A stretch of DNA of 64,000 nt, taken from UMGS1387 sp045540015. GTDB lineage: Bacteria; Bacillota; Clostridia; Oscillospirales; CAG-382. How positions within the stretch are numbered: position 1 is the stretch's first letter; every line of letters starts with the position of its first letter. Made by a program: the position numbers and the translations under genes. Positions 1 to 9,145 of the stretch are shown one piece after another. The notes below the pieces were generated by a model. The model saw nothing but the letters and a program-made list of their open reading frames with translations, did no database searches and was not told where the DNA came from. The stretch is from positions 137,504 to 201,503 of the forward strand of contig JAZQGP010000052.1 in the NCBI GenBank assembly GCA_045540015.1, written 5' to 3'.

Positions 1-31
1 TATACAAACAATTCGTAAGGAGAATAAGCTT

Positions 32-940
32 ATGGACTTCAATGTAAAAAACGAAATTTTAGCAATAACACCACTTTGGAAAGGCGAACGACTCCCGGAC
101 GGCAGACCAAAAGTTGATGAAAAATACTTAAGAGCACTTAAAAACCTTACTCTTGAAGAGGTATGGAAGCCGATTTTTGTCAAAGGATACGAAAGCCAGT
201 TTGAAGGTAGGCTTCATATATTACATGATGACGGCAGAAAACTTATAGGTCGTGCAGTTACAGCCACCTACTGTCCTTTCCGTCCGGATCTTGACGAAGT
301 TGTAAAAGAAACGGGAAAACGTGAAAACAGGGTAGGTACATACAATCAATGGGTGATTGACACGCTCGGAGAATACGATGTTCCGGTTATTGACATGTAC
401 GACAAAATATACAAAGGAACATTTCTTGGCGGAAATCTTACTACTGCAATCAAAAACAAGACAAAGAACGAAAACGGCGGTGCTGTTATCTGGGGCGGAA
501 TCAGGGATACAGAGCAAATGAAGAAAATAGACAACACACAGGTATACTTTAGAGGAATAGACCCTACTCCTATTCGTGAGTTTATTATGACAGGCTTCAA
601 CACCATTACAAGAATTGGAAATGCTGTATGTCTGCCGGGAGACGTTGTATTCGGTGCAGGAGGCGGTGTTCTGTTTATACCCTCGCATCTTGTCGAAGAA
701 GTAGTCGGCGGTGCTGCCAAAACACAGGTTAAAGATATGTTCGGATTTGAAATGATAGCGCAGAACAGATTTACGACAGCGCAAATCGACAGAAACACCT
801 GGACAAAGGAAATGCTCGACCTGCTTATGGAATTCATTGAAAATGACAGCAGAGCAGCAGAATACAAAGGACTTGACTGGTCTGTGGAATATGACTATGC
901 TATAAACGGTGATCCGAATGACACACAATCAGCTCTTTAA
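32..940 (+). CDS. RraA-family protein (aldolase/decarboxylase-like fold)
   Basis: The 302-aa protein shows the hallmarks of the RraA/HMG-aldolase superfamily: a GGIRD motif at residues 155-159, in which the Arg-Asp pair binds substrate and divalent metal in characterised members, followed by the signature LPGDVVFGAGGGVLFIP near 201-217. Family members include 4-hydroxy-4-methyl-2-oxoglutarate aldolases, oxaloacetate decarboxylases and the RNase E inhibitor RraA. In this sugar-acid operon a lyase or decarboxylase role is more likely than RNase control. It is longer than classical RraA (about 160 aa) because of an N-terminal extension of roughly 60-80 residues, as in the larger sugar-catabolism members. 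An AAGGAG ribosome site precedes the ATG. Substrate unknown; it probably continues an operon that starts upstream of the window. Confidence 0.8.
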   Translation: MDFNVKNEILAITPLWKGERLPDGRPKVDEKYLRALKNLTLEEVWKPIFVKGYESQFEGRLHILHDDGRKLIGRAVTATYCPFRPDLDEVVKETGKRENRVGTYNQWVIDTLGEYDVPVIDMYDKIYKGTFLGGNLTTAIKNKTKNENGGAVIWGGIRDTEQMKKIDNTQVYFRGIDPTPIREFIMTGFNTITRIGNAVCLPGDVVFGAGGGVLFIPSHLVEEVVGGAAKTQVKDMFGFEMIAQNRFTTAQIDRNTWTKEMLDLLMEFIENDSRAAEYKGLDWSVEYDYAINGDPNDTQSAL

Positions 941-1880
941 GTTTTATGTTGCATCCTGCGAAAAAGATGGCGGTATATTTCTGTGCGAACACGACGGACA
1001 AAGTGCAAGAATTGTTGACAAAACAACTGTTGACAGACCTATGTACTTAGCCAAATACAATATGTTTCTGTATGCGGTTTTAAGACAGCCGTTTAACGAT
1101 AACATAAACAGCGGTATTGTTTCATATGTAATCAATAATTCTGACTTTTCACTTTCAAATCAATCGGATATAGTATCAACACGTGGCAACGTAGGCTGCC
1201 ACTTATGTGTATCTAATAACAGTGTTTACTGCACAAATTACTCGTCCGGAAACATAATTAGAATTCCCGATAACGTTGTTAACCACAAAGGAAACAGCGT
1301 GAACAGAAAACGACAGGAAATGCCTCATCCTCATTTCATATACAACGGCACAGATGACAGGATATTTGTATGTGACCTTGGCACAGATAAAATATACGTG
1401 TATGACAAAGATTTGAATCTGATAACTGAAGCTTCAGTTCCAGAAGGACACGGTCCGAGGCATCTTGCTTTCAACAACAACTACGTTTACTGTGTCAATG
1501 AACTGATGTCAACTGTATCGGTATTCACCTTCAGCAATGACAGTCTTACGCACATACAGACAGTATCCGCATTACCCAACAATTACAAAGACGAAACAAC
1601 TGCTGCAGCTATAAGATTTCATGACGGGTATCTTTACACCTCAAACAGAGGGCATGATTCAATATCGGTTTTTAAACTCGTAGATAACATACCGCGTCAA
1701 ATAACAAGTGTATCTACCGGCGGCAAATCTCCAAGAGATTTCAATATCATAGGAAACCATCTCATATGCGCAAACGAAAACAGTAACAACGTCACTTTCT
1801 TTGAACTTACTGACGGAATACCTCAAAAGCTGCAGTATGAACTGGACATCAAAACACCTTTATGTATTACAGGAGTTTAA
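918..1880 (+). CDS. Beta-propeller lactonase-family protein
   Basis: This protein of about 320 aa has repeated propeller-blade motifs typical of the 6-phosphogluconolactonase/3-carboxymuconate cyclase-like family: PHPHFIYNG, the GHGPRHLAF blade and the SPRDFNI blade. Such proteins hydrolyse sugar lactones in the cytoplasm. No signal peptide is visible. It overlaps the upstream gene by about 20 bases. The frame also opens with GTG at 909, but the ATG at 918 has the better upstream context (a weak GGTGAT), so I prefer it. With a dehydrogenase and a mannonate dehydratase-like gene just downstream, hydrolysis of an aldonolactone made in the pathway is a reasonable inference; the exact lactone is not determinable. 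Confidence 0.75.
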   Translation: MTHNQLFKFYVASCEKDGGIFLCEHDGQSARIVDKTTVDRPMYLAKYNMFLYAVLRQPFNDNINSGIVSYVINNSDFSLSNQSDIVSTRGNVGCHLCVSNNSVYCTNYSSGNIIRIPDNVVNHKGNSVNRKRQEMPHPHFIYNGTDDRIFVCDLGTDKIYVYDKDLNLITEASVPEGHGPRHLAFNNNYVYCVNELMSTVSVFTFSNDSLTHIQTVSALPNNYKDETTAAAIRFHDGYLYTSNRGHDSISVFKLVDNIPRQITSVSTGGKSPRDFNIIGNHLICANENSNNVTFFELTDGIPQKLQYELDIKTPLCITGV

Positions 1881-1881
1881 C

Positions 1882-2610
1882 ATGAAAAAAGCACTTATTA
1901 CAGGAGCAAGCCGAGGAATAGGTTTTGCTATTGCAAAAAGACTCTCATCAGACGGTTATGAAGTCTTTATAAACTACGTCGGAGACGATGTAAAAGCAAC
2001 TGAAGCAAAAAACGAAATAGAAAAAACAGGCGTTATTTGCCACACAGTTAAAGTTGATCTGTGCGAAAAAGACTGTGCAGAAAAACTGTATTCTGCAACA
2101 GGAGATGTTGATGTACTTGTACTTAATGCTTCAATTCAATGCAGAAATACTTGGAACAGCATTACACTTGAAGAATATGAAGCACAGATGAACTGCAACT
2201 TCCGTTCTGCCGTTTTCACAATACAAAAGTATGCACCGTTTATGCAGAAAAACAGTTGGGGCAGAATTATTACAATCGGAAGCGTTCAGGAAAGAAAACC
2301 TCATCCAGATATGCTTGTTTATTCGTCAAGTAAAGCAGCTCTCACGCTTATGGCACAGTCCCTTGCTTTGCAGCTGGCAGAAAGCGGCGTTACCGTAAAT
2401 TCTGTAGCACCGGGCGTTATCAACACTGACAGAAACACAAAAGCTCTTTCGGATGTCAAATATGCAAAAACAGTAAAAGCAAAAATTCCTATGAACTACT
2501 GGGGAGAAGCCGATGACTGTGCAGGAATTATAAGCTTTTTGTGTAAAGATGAAGCAAGATATATTACAGGGCAAAACATCTTTGTTGATGGAGGAATGGG
2601 CATAAAATGA
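1882..2610 (+). CDS. SDR-family NAD(P)-dependent oxidoreductase
   Basis: A 242-aa classical short-chain dehydrogenase. The cofactor motif TGASRGIG lies at residues 7-14 and NAS at 82-84, with catalytic Ser134, Tyr147 and Lys151 (the YSSSK motif) and the C-terminal ITGQNIFVDGG signature. The start is set at 1882 because AGGAG lies 7 bases upstream and the Rossmann motif follows at once; a longer in-frame opening to 1801 would sit inside the previous gene. It overlaps the next gene by 4 bases (ATGA), suggesting translational coupling. By family it resembles FabG, but beside a UxuA-like dehydratase it more probably oxidises or reduces a sugar acid (fructuronate/mannonate type). That role is inferred from context. 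Confidence 0.88.
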   Translation: MKKALITGASRGIGFAIAKRLSSDGYEVFINYVGDDVKATEAKNEIEKTGVICHTVKVDLCEKDCAEKLYSATGDVDVLVLNASIQCRNTWNSITLEEYEAQMNCNFRSAVFTIQKYAPFMQKNSWGRIITIGSVQERKPHPDMLVYSSSKAALTLMAQSLALQLAESGVTVNSVAPGVINTDRNTKALSDVKYAKTVKAKIPMNYWGEADDCAGIISFLCKDEARYITGQNIFVDGGMGIK

Positions 2611-3563
2611 TACTGACAGATTACTTCAGAAGCACCAAAGATTTAACATGGGACTACGGACTTCAGTGCGGAGTTACAAAAGGAGTTATACGTTTACCCG
2701 AAACTGATGATTTTGATATATGTAACGAGAATCACTGGAAACAGGTATACAAGAATTTCACCGATTTCGGTATTACTCCGATAATTGTTGAACCAATGCC
2801 AAACAGCCTTCATGACCATATAAAGACAGGAGACGAAAAGAAAGACGAAAGCATTGAAAAAGTAATAAGAATGCTTCCGATAATGGAAAAACTGGGTTTT
2901 CAGTCAATCTGCTTTAATTTTATGGCACACGAAGGCTGGACAAGAACCAACAAGAACATAACCGAAAGAGGATGCGCAAAGGTAACAGGCTTTAACATTG
3001 CAGAATACACCCCAACAGACAAAAGCATCACCGCAGATGAACTCTGGAACAACTACGAATACTTTATTAAAGCTGTAATGCCACATGCCGAGAAACACGG
3101 TATAAAACTAGCGCTCCACCCTGACGACCCGCCTCTTGAAAAGCTTGGAAATGTTTCAAGAATAATGACGAGCTACAATAACATAAACAGAGCCATTAAC
3201 ATTGTAAAAAGCGACTGTCTCGGGGTTACAATGTGTCAGGCTTCATATCTTATGATGGGTGAAGATTTATATGATGTAATTCCAAAGCTTCGTGACAAAA
3301 TATTCTTCATACACTTCAGAAACACACGAGGTAACAAATATTGCTTCAATGAAACATTTCACGACAACGGCGACATTGACATGGCTAGAATCATGAGGCT
3401 GTATATGTCACTCAGAATTGATGTTCCAATAAGAGTAGACCATGTGCCTACAATGGCAGGAGAAAGCGAAAACAACGGTTATACTGCCCTTGGCAGACTA
3501 TTCGCCATCGGTTATCTTAAAGGAATAATCCAAGGCATAGAAAATGGAGGACGCACATTATGA
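2607..3563 (+). CDS. Mannonate dehydratase-like protein (UxuA family)
   Basis: A 318-aa TIM-barrel protein with UxuA hallmarks: LHPDDPP near residue 173, FFIHFRN near 235, FHDNGDIDM near 252 and IRVDHVPTMAGE near 275, which carry the metal-binding His, Asp and Cys positions of D-mannonate dehydratase. UxuA converts D-mannonate to 2-keto-3-deoxygluconate in hexuronate catabolism. The protein is shorter than typical UxuA (about 350-395 aa), so a related aldonic acid is possible. Its start overlaps the SDR stop and its stop overlaps the next start. This is the clearest sign that the operon handles uronic or aldonic acids. Confidence 0.8.
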   Translation: MILTDYFRSTKDLTWDYGLQCGVTKGVIRLPETDDFDICNENHWKQVYKNFTDFGITPIIVEPMPNSLHDHIKTGDEKKDESIEKVIRMLPIMEKLGFQSICFNFMAHEGWTRTNKNITERGCAKVTGFNIAEYTPTDKSITADELWNNYEYFIKAVMPHAEKHGIKLALHPDDPPLEKLGNVSRIMTSYNNINRAINIVKSDCLGVTMCQASYLMMGEDLYDVIPKLRDKIFFIHFRNTRGNKYCFNETFHDNGDIDMARIMRLYMSLRIDVPIRVDHVPTMAGESENNGYTALGRLFAIGYLKGIIQGIENGGRTL

Positions 3564-6538
3564 GACTCGAAAAGTTTGAACAGACTGTGTTTATAACTCA
3601 CGACAACAAAAATCTTGTGTATCTTAAGGTTGCAGATAGAGATGGATGCAATGAATGGAGTTTATCTGTAACAATTGAAGGAAATACTGTTATTCAACGT
3701 ACTACATATCCCTACACCGAAAACGGAGCAAAGCTTCTGCTTCCAAATGTTGAAAAGAACACTGAGGCTGTTATATGTCTTGAAGGATTACTCGACACTC
3801 CCGAATACTTTAGTGTAATACTGAAGCCAGTACACAAAAAGCATGTGCATATACTCTCTTCTTCTCACGAGGACCTTGGATACTGTGCATATGCAAACGA
3901 GCTTGGAAAAAGCTGTACAGACTACATAAACAAGGCAGTCGAAATTGCAAAAGTCCGACGTGACTACAAATATACAATAGAGCACTACTGGATGCTCGAT
4001 TCTTTCAACAAGTATGCAACAGACAACGAAAAACAAGCACTAAAAGAACAGTTTAAAATCGGAAACATCGGACTTGGTGCAGCTTTCTGCGGCGTTCATA
4101 CATCGTGGCAAAGCAAAGAACAACTCATCCGAGGTGTTCAGCACGCCGTTAAATGCCGCGACAAATGGGACGTTTCTCCAAAAACCGTAGTATATACAGA
4201 TATTTCCGGAATAAGCTGCTCTGCCATTACTGCTTACAGTGAATGCGGGATCAAATATGCAGCAATCCTCGAAAACCTTGGTTTCAGAAGCAGACCTACA
4301 AAATATAGTTTTCCAATCCTTTTCAGATGGAAGTCAAATAATTCAAATGACTCTCTCATATGCTGGCACCAGACGGGTTACAGCCTTAACGCTCTAGATG
4401 CTGTATGGAAGAGCAGGCTTGTGTTTGACGAAACAAAGGCTGCAGAAACAGAGAGAATCATCAATGAGTACATACAGAACGAAGCAAACGGCTATGATAT
4501 TATTCCGATAAGCTTTTACCATGACCGTGAAATACCGAATATTTATCTCGCTGATATCTGCAAAGCAATGAACAAAAGATGGAAATCACCGGTTTTTACC
4601 ATGTCATTACCTGACGAAATATTTGCAGATATTGAAAAGCATCATGCAAATTCTATTCCCGTTCTTTCAGGAGAACTATGTGACCAATGGGCAGACTTTG
4701 CATCTATTTACGCAGACTGGATGTCAGACAAAAGATACACGCAGAATACAATACGCTCTGCTGAAGCAATGTCTGTAATTAATTCAGCAATCGACGGTGC
4801 AGAGTATCCCCGCGATGATATTGACAAAGTATACTATAAAATTGGAGAATTTGATGAGCATTGCTGGCCAACTGTTGCAAATAAGCCGTTGAAAATGCAT
4901 ATATTCAACACAACGCTTGTAAAGAAATACAATGTTCAAAGTGCAAAAGAAATTACAAACAACCTGCTTGATATTTCCGACAATAGTTCAATACAACCAA
5001 ACAAAACACTATATGTAAAAAGCTTTGTTCCCTACCCCACTTTCACATGTGCACATCTTAAATGCGGTGTTAAAGAAATTGACTGCCAGAAGCTTTATAA
5101 CGACACAATAATTACTTCGCCCATTAATTTGGAAGGCTTCGGCGTAAAAGAATTCGAGATTGATGAAACCAATGTTATAAGTCCTGTAAAGATACATAAA
5201 GATGCTGTTGATACCGGTATGTACACTGTAACAAGCAATCATGAAACAGGAAATATTGTAAGTATTATTGACAAAGAATCCGGTCGGGAACTCATTGATA
5301 AAAATGCATATTTCAAGATGTGCGACTTTATATATGTTCATGATCAGAATGCTGTTTTTACTTTTAAGGACAATACAACACCCGATCTTCGTTTTGAAAC
5401 AGCAAAAACAAGAGAATACGGCATCGAACAGGGGCCTGTTGCTACAGTAATACGGAAAACCGCATATGAAGAACAATTAGGAGCAAATGTCAGTGTTACA
5501 CTAATTTTCTATAAAAAAGAAAAGAACATTGACGTACATCTTGAGTTTAAAAATGCTTTCGGCTTAATGGGAAGCCAACTCGACAGATACAGAAAAAACA
5601 TTTTCTTCGCCTTTCCTTTCAAATCAAGCAAACGTTTATTCTACACACAGACTTCTGCTGACATATTGCGCGAGCCTGACGACAGGCTTAAAAATGCACC
5701 GCATGACTTTGTTGTGGCAAACAGTTGGGTTGCAGTAGACGGAACAGACGGAGGAACATGTCTATACTCAAAAGATATGCCCGTATTTCATCTCGGCGGA
5801 ATACATTACAATTCTCTCTCAACAGATATTACACCGAGAAGCACAGGCATATTCCTGTACGCTGCAACCAACAGATGCAATCAGCTTGTATACAGAAGTG
5901 AAAAAGACTGCTATGGTAAGTTCGACTTATCAATACTTCCATATCAAGGAGAAATTGACACAAGTGCTCTCAACCGATGGTCAGAACAGAAAAATCACCC
6001 GCTTACAGCTTTCACACACCAAATAAATGGAAAAGTTTTTGATATAGATAACAAATACATAACTCTCTGCGCTCTCAAAAAAGCTAATGATGATGATAAT
6101 GCTGTTATAAGACTGTACAACGAAACAAATTCCGAGCAAACTTTCAGTGTTACTTTACCTTTTCAAATTACCGATGCAAAGCTAGTTTCCATTGACGAAA
6201 AAACTCTTATTGGAAACGCAAACATAACTGACAGCAAAACACTTCATCTGCATGCGGAAAAAGGAGCATATGTTACAGTCAAATTATATCCGTATACAGC
6301 AATAGAATGTACAAATGCACCGTCTTCTCCGTATATTGATGAACTGTTCAGCTATGAAATTGAAAATAACAAGACTGTTGTTTGCTTTAAAAAACACAAC
6401 TGCAAACAGGTAAAAGGATTTCGCGTACTTTGCGGTACAAATCAGATTAAAACACTTGATAACACAGAACTTGAAGTTCAGTTCTGCGAAATAGAAGAAA
6501 CAAACCTTTTGAATATATCCGTTGAAATAATTCCATAA
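3560..6538 (+). CDS. GH38-like glycosidase (putative alpha-mannosidase-type)
   Basis: A 992-aa cytoplasmic protein with no signal peptide. The N-terminal catalytic region resembles glycoside hydrolase family 38: His103-x-Asp105 in SSHEDLGY fits the zinc-binding HxD pair, EHYWMLDSF (about 141-149) matches the conserved E-x-x-W region, and Asp214 in VVYTDISG is placed like the GH38 nucleophile. A helical middle and long beta-rich C-terminal region follow, as in alpha-mannosidases. The GH38 motif is atypical (HEDLGY instead of a Trp-containing version), so the true substrate may not be a mannoside. It is the last gene of the operon and overlaps the UxuA-like gene by 4 bases, so it probably releases the sugar that the upstream enzymes process. 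Confidence 0.7.
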   Translation: MRLEKFEQTVFITHDNKNLVYLKVADRDGCNEWSLSVTIEGNTVIQRTTYPYTENGAKLLLPNVEKNTEAVICLEGLLDTPEYFSVILKPVHKKHVHILSSSHEDLGYCAYANELGKSCTDYINKAVEIAKVRRDYKYTIEHYWMLDSFNKYATDNEKQALKEQFKIGNIGLGAAFCGVHTSWQSKEQLIRGVQHAVKCRDKWDVSPKTVVYTDISGISCSAITAYSECGIKYAAILENLGFRSRPTKYSFPILFRWKSNNSNDSLICWHQTGYSLNALDAVWKSRLVFDETKAAETERIINEYIQNEANGYDIIPISFYHDREIPNIYLADICKAMNKRWKSPVFTMSLPDEIFADIEKHHANSIPVLSGELCDQWADFASIYADWMSDKRYTQNTIRSAEAMSVINSAIDGAEYPRDDIDKVYYKIGEFDEHCWPTVANKPLKMHIFNTTLVKKYNVQSAKEITNNLLDISDNSSIQPNKTLYVKSFVPYPTFTCAHLKCGVKEIDCQKLYNDTIITSPINLEGFGVKEFEIDETNVISPVKIHKDAVDTGMYTVTSNHETGNIVSIIDKESGRELIDKNAYFKMCDFIYVHDQNAVFTFKDNTTPDLRFETAKTREYGIEQGPVATVIRKTAYEEQLGANVSVTLIFYKKEKNIDVHLEFKNAFGLMGSQLDRYRKNIFFAFPFKSSKRLFYTQTSADILREPDDRLKNAPHDFVVANSWVAVDGTDGGTCLYSKDMPVFHLGGIHYNSLSTDITPRSTGIFLYAATNRCNQLVYRSEKDCYGKFDLSILPYQGEIDTSALNRWSEQKNHPLTAFTHQINGKVFDIDNKYITLCALKKANDDDNAVIRLYNETNSEQTFSVTLPFQITDAKLVSIDEKTLIGNANITDSKTLHLHAEKGAYVTVKLYPYTAIECTNAPSSPYIDELFSYEIENNKTVVCFKKHNCKQVKGFRVLCGTNQIKTLDNTELEVQFCEIEETNLLNISVEIIP

Positions 6539-6548
6539 CACAAAAAAC

Positions 6549-6576
6549 AAGCGGCGCTGCAAATGCAGAACCGCTT
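6549..6576. terminator. Bidirectional intrinsic terminator
   Basis: An inverted repeat AAGCGG..CTGCA, loop AA, TGCAG..CCGCTT with a 2x2 internal mismatch. It is followed by TTTT on the + strand and a long T-rich run on the - strand. It lies between the convergent GH38-like gene and the cupin isomerase gene and can stop both. Confidence 0.8.
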
Positions 6577-6593
6577 TTAATTATCAGTTTTAA

Positions 6594-7130
6594 TTAGTCT
6601 TCAATTTTAGGTTCTCTTACAATACGCTTGTCTGTGAAAACGTCAGTTTCATCAGTACTTTTTGTAGAGAACTCGGAAATTACAGCGCCATCTTCACCGG
6701 CAATAAACCAATGTAATGTTTCAGGCATAATTGTATACTGTTCACCGGGATTCAATACAATTTCATGGAAAACAGTAAGATCTGTTTCAGTAGGAATATA
6801 AGGACATGTAATTTCTGTCTTCTCGCCAGTTACATAAAGATAAACTTTACCGTATCTGCAACGGAAGGTTTCTTCTTTTCCGGGCATATTATAAGAAGGA
6901 ACATGCTTGTGTTCAGGACACGCCTGATAAGGAAGAAGCACCATTTCCTTTGCACAGACTCTTTCGGTATTGATATATGTGAGAATCTGAAGTCCAACTT
7001 TGTCAACAATGTTAAGTCCAAGATCTGCCACCTCAATACAGCTCTTTTCTTCATCGGTAAGAACGATGTGTGCCTTTTCATAAAGCTCAAGCGCTTTCTT
7101 TACGTGTAAATCATAAGTTTCTCTTTTCAT
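6594..7130 (-). CDS. Cupin sugar isomerase, D-lyxose ketol-isomerase-like
   Basis: A 178-aa single-domain cupin. Metal ligands fit the pattern His74-x-His76 (in CPEHKH), Glu87 (in GKEETFRC) and His140 (in MPETLHWF), the arrangement of D-lyxose isomerases, which interconvert D-lyxose/D-xylulose and often D-mannose/D-fructose. The length fits the short clostridial group of this family. It is downstream of the prenyl genes on the same strand (57-base gap) but may have its own transcript. The family call is good; the sugar is inferred. A mannose role would fit the convergent mannosidase/mannonate-type operon. Confidence 0.7.
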   Translation of the reverse strand: MKRETYDLHVKKALELYEKAHIVLTDEEKSCIEVADLGLNIVDKVGLQILTYINTERVCAKEMVLLPYQACPEHKHVPSYNMPGKEETFRCRYGKVYLYVTGEKTEITCPYIPTETDLTVFHEIVLNPGEQYTIMPETLHWFIAGEDGAVISEFSTKSTDETDVFTDKRIVREPKIED

Positions 7131-7187
7131 AATTATATCCTCCGGTGTTTAATAAAATAATCAGTACTGCTGCAAATAATCTATAAA

Positions 7188-7901
7188 TTATTTTCCTTTA
7201 TTGATTCTGGTCTTTGCATAATATTCTTCTATAATATTATCAAATTCCTCATGAGTCATATCCGGCCAAAGTGTATCAAGATAAACAAACTCCGAATAAG
7301 CCGTTTCCCAAGGAAAAAATCCGCTAAGACGTTTATCTCCGCCGGTTCTGATAACAAGGTCCATATCAGGCGATTCCGATTCGTCAAGATACGATTTATA
7401 TACCTTTTCATCAAGTTTATTGATATCCAGTTTTCCGTTTACTGTGTCTTGTGCAATTTTACGAGCCGCTCTCAGTGTTTCGTCATGGCCTCCGTAGCTT
7501 ATTGCTATATTTACAGTAAGAGAATTACAGTGCTTAGTCTGCTCAGCAGCATTTTCAAGAATCTTACGCGATTTTTCCGAAACCCTTTCAAAATTACCAA
7601 TCGGTATAACACGTATTTCTCTGTTGAGACAGGTTTTAAGGTGTTTTGTAAATACCTTTTCCATAAGATCAAATAGACCTGTTATTTCTTCACTTGTGCG
7701 GTTCCAGTTATCATATGAAAAAGCATAGACGGTAAGATACGGAATACCCGCCTCCTGGCACCAGGTACAGATTTCCATAAACTTATCTCCGCCTTTTTCA
7801 TGCCCTTTAACAACACTTTCGAGCTTATGAAGTCTTGCCCAGCGTCTGTTGCCATCCATGATAACGCCAACATGCTGTATTTGCGATGCCTTTTCTGCCA
7901 T
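7188..7901 (-). CDS. uppS: Cis-prenyltransferase (undecaprenyl diphosphate synthase family)
   Basis: A 237-aa member of the UppS family, which elongates allylic diphosphates with isopentenyl diphosphate in cis. The N-terminal MDGNRRW motif (Asp16, Gly17, Asn18) binds diphosphate and metal; the C-terminal motif is RTGGDKRLSGFFPWE at 185-199, then AYSEF and LWPDM. Canonical enzymes have RTGGExRxSNFLLWQ, so Glu189 is Asp, Asn194 is Gly and the last Gln is Glu. It lies 21 bases downstream of a trans-prenyl synthase rather than beside cdsA/dxr as usual for the cell-wall enzyme. It may be a second, specialised cis-prenyltransferase; whether the genome has another uppS cannot be seen here. Confidence 0.88.
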   Translation of the reverse strand: MAEKASQIQHVGVIMDGNRRWARLHKLESVVKGHEKGGDKFMEICTWCQEAGIPYLTVYAFSYDNWNRTSEEITGLFDLMEKVFTKHLKTCLNREIRVIPIGNFERVSEKSRKILENAAEQTKHCNSLTVNIAISYGGHDETLRAARKIAQDTVNGKLDINKLDEKVYKSYLDESESPDMDLVIRTGGDKRLSGFFPWETAYSEFVYLDTLWPDMTHEEFDNIIEEYYAKTRINKGK

Positions 7902-7922
7902 TGTATCAACGCTCCTTCTATA

Positions 7923-8951
7923 TCAGGTATTTCTTTTTGTCATGTAGTCAAGCATCTCAAAAAGAAGCTCTTTGCTATTTTGAGTGATTTCCATTTTTTC
8001 AAGTATTCCAGCTGCTTTTTCTGTATAACCTTGGCACTCGGAATTTACAAAATCAAAAGTGCCTGAGATTATAAACATATTTCTGACTTTTTCAAGATCC
8101 TCATTTGTGCTGTTTGGATTGCCGTAGATGCTTTCAAAGAGCTCTTTGTCATTTTTGGATGCATTATCAACAAAGTATGCAGATAATACAGTTTTTTTGC
8201 CTTCGTGCAAATCACTTATTACAGGCTTTCCAAGTTTTTTCTCGTCACCGAAAATACCGAGAATATCGTCTCTAATCTGAAAAGCTATGCCCACATTCTT
8301 TCCAAATTCGGAAAGATTTGACATTTTATCCCGGCTCATCCCGGAAAGTATTGCACCGAGAACAAGAGGCCCTGAAATTGTGTATTGTGCAGTTTTAAGA
8401 GAATACATTTCGATAACATCTTCCATAGTATACTTATTACACTCCGAAAGCTCGATATCCTTCAGCTCTCCTGCAATTGTTGAAACAAAAACTCTATTCT
8501 GATGTCTTATACACGCGCTTTTAACAGTATCGGGATAGCCGGAAGTTTGAATAATATCGAGCGCACACATAAGTCCCATGTCACCTGTACAAATAGCCTT
8601 TGAAACACCATTATGATTATCACCAAGCTCAACGTGCATTGAGGGTTTAAATCGTCTTGTTCTGCTGTTATCTATTATATCGTCATGCACAAGGACGCCT
8701 GTCTGGAAGATTTCATAAGACATGGCAACAGGAATAATTTTCTCGTCCGCCTTTTCACCTTCAAGCTCATACCCAAGCTTTACAAGATATGCCCTGAGAC
8801 GCTTTCCTGATTCACTGTGTCTTATAAATGTATCGACATACTTTTGAATACACTTTTCGCTACATACATCGGAAAGATATTCCTTCAATGCTCCGTTTGA
8901 TATATAGCTATCACAGGCTGTTTTGAATCTTTGCAGTTCTTCTATAAACAT
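7923..8951 (-). CDS. Polyprenyl synthetase (trans-isoprenyl diphosphate synthase)
   Basis: A 342-aa protein with both Asp-rich motifs of trans-prenyl synthases: DDIID at 90-94 (first) and DDILGIFGD at 228-236 followed by GKPVISDLHEGKKT (second, the DDxxGxxGD form seen in geranylgeranyl-type enzymes). It should condense dimethylallyl diphosphate or a longer allylic diphosphate with isopentenyl diphosphate. It is directly upstream of the cis-prenyltransferase and probably supplies its primer. Product chain length cannot be read with confidence. Downstream (- strand) gap to uppS is 21 bases, so co-transcription is likely. Confidence 0.9.
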   Translation of the reverse strand: MFIEELQRFKTACDSYISNGALKEYLSDVCSEKCIQKYVDTFIRHSESGKRLRAYLVKLGYELEGEKADEKIIPVAMSYEIFQTGVLVHDDIIDNSRTRRFKPSMHVELGDNHNGVSKAICTGDMGLMCALDIIQTSGYPDTVKSACIRHQNRVFVSTIAGELKDIELSECNKYTMEDVIEMYSLKTAQYTISGPLVLGAILSGMSRDKMSNLSEFGKNVGIAFQIRDDILGIFGDEKKLGKPVISDLHEGKKTVLSAYFVDNASKNDKELFESIYGNPNSTNEDLEKVRNMFIISGTFDFVNSECQGYTEKAAGILEKMEITQNSKELLFEMLDYMTKRNT

Positions 8952-9020
8952 TAACTTATGTACCTCTTTAAATTTATATACTGATTATATGCTCATGTGA
9001 TATTAGGGACTAAATTTTTA

Positions 9021-9126
9021 AAGGCTGTCACGAAGTGACTGACGAGGTGTAGATTGCGAAAGCAATCGTTATTTCTTAATTTGTTTTTTCCACCTCATGC
9101 ACCGCAAGCGGATGCCGGTTTTTTAG
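9021..9126. repeat. Multi-hairpin intergenic element (MITE/REP-like)
   Basis: A compact run of small stems in the 194-base gap: GTCAC-GAA-GTGAC (9027-9039), GATTGC-GAAA-GCAATC (9052-9067), GAGGTG (9044-9049) pairing with CACCTC (9091-9096), then CCGC-AA-GCGG inside GCAC..GATGC, ending in a T run (9119-9124). It looks like the palindromic intergenic repeats common in gut Clostridia. Only one copy is in this window, so repeat status is inferred. It could also serve as a + strand terminator. Confidence 0.45.
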
Positions 9127-9145
9127 CTATTTCAACACATAAGAT

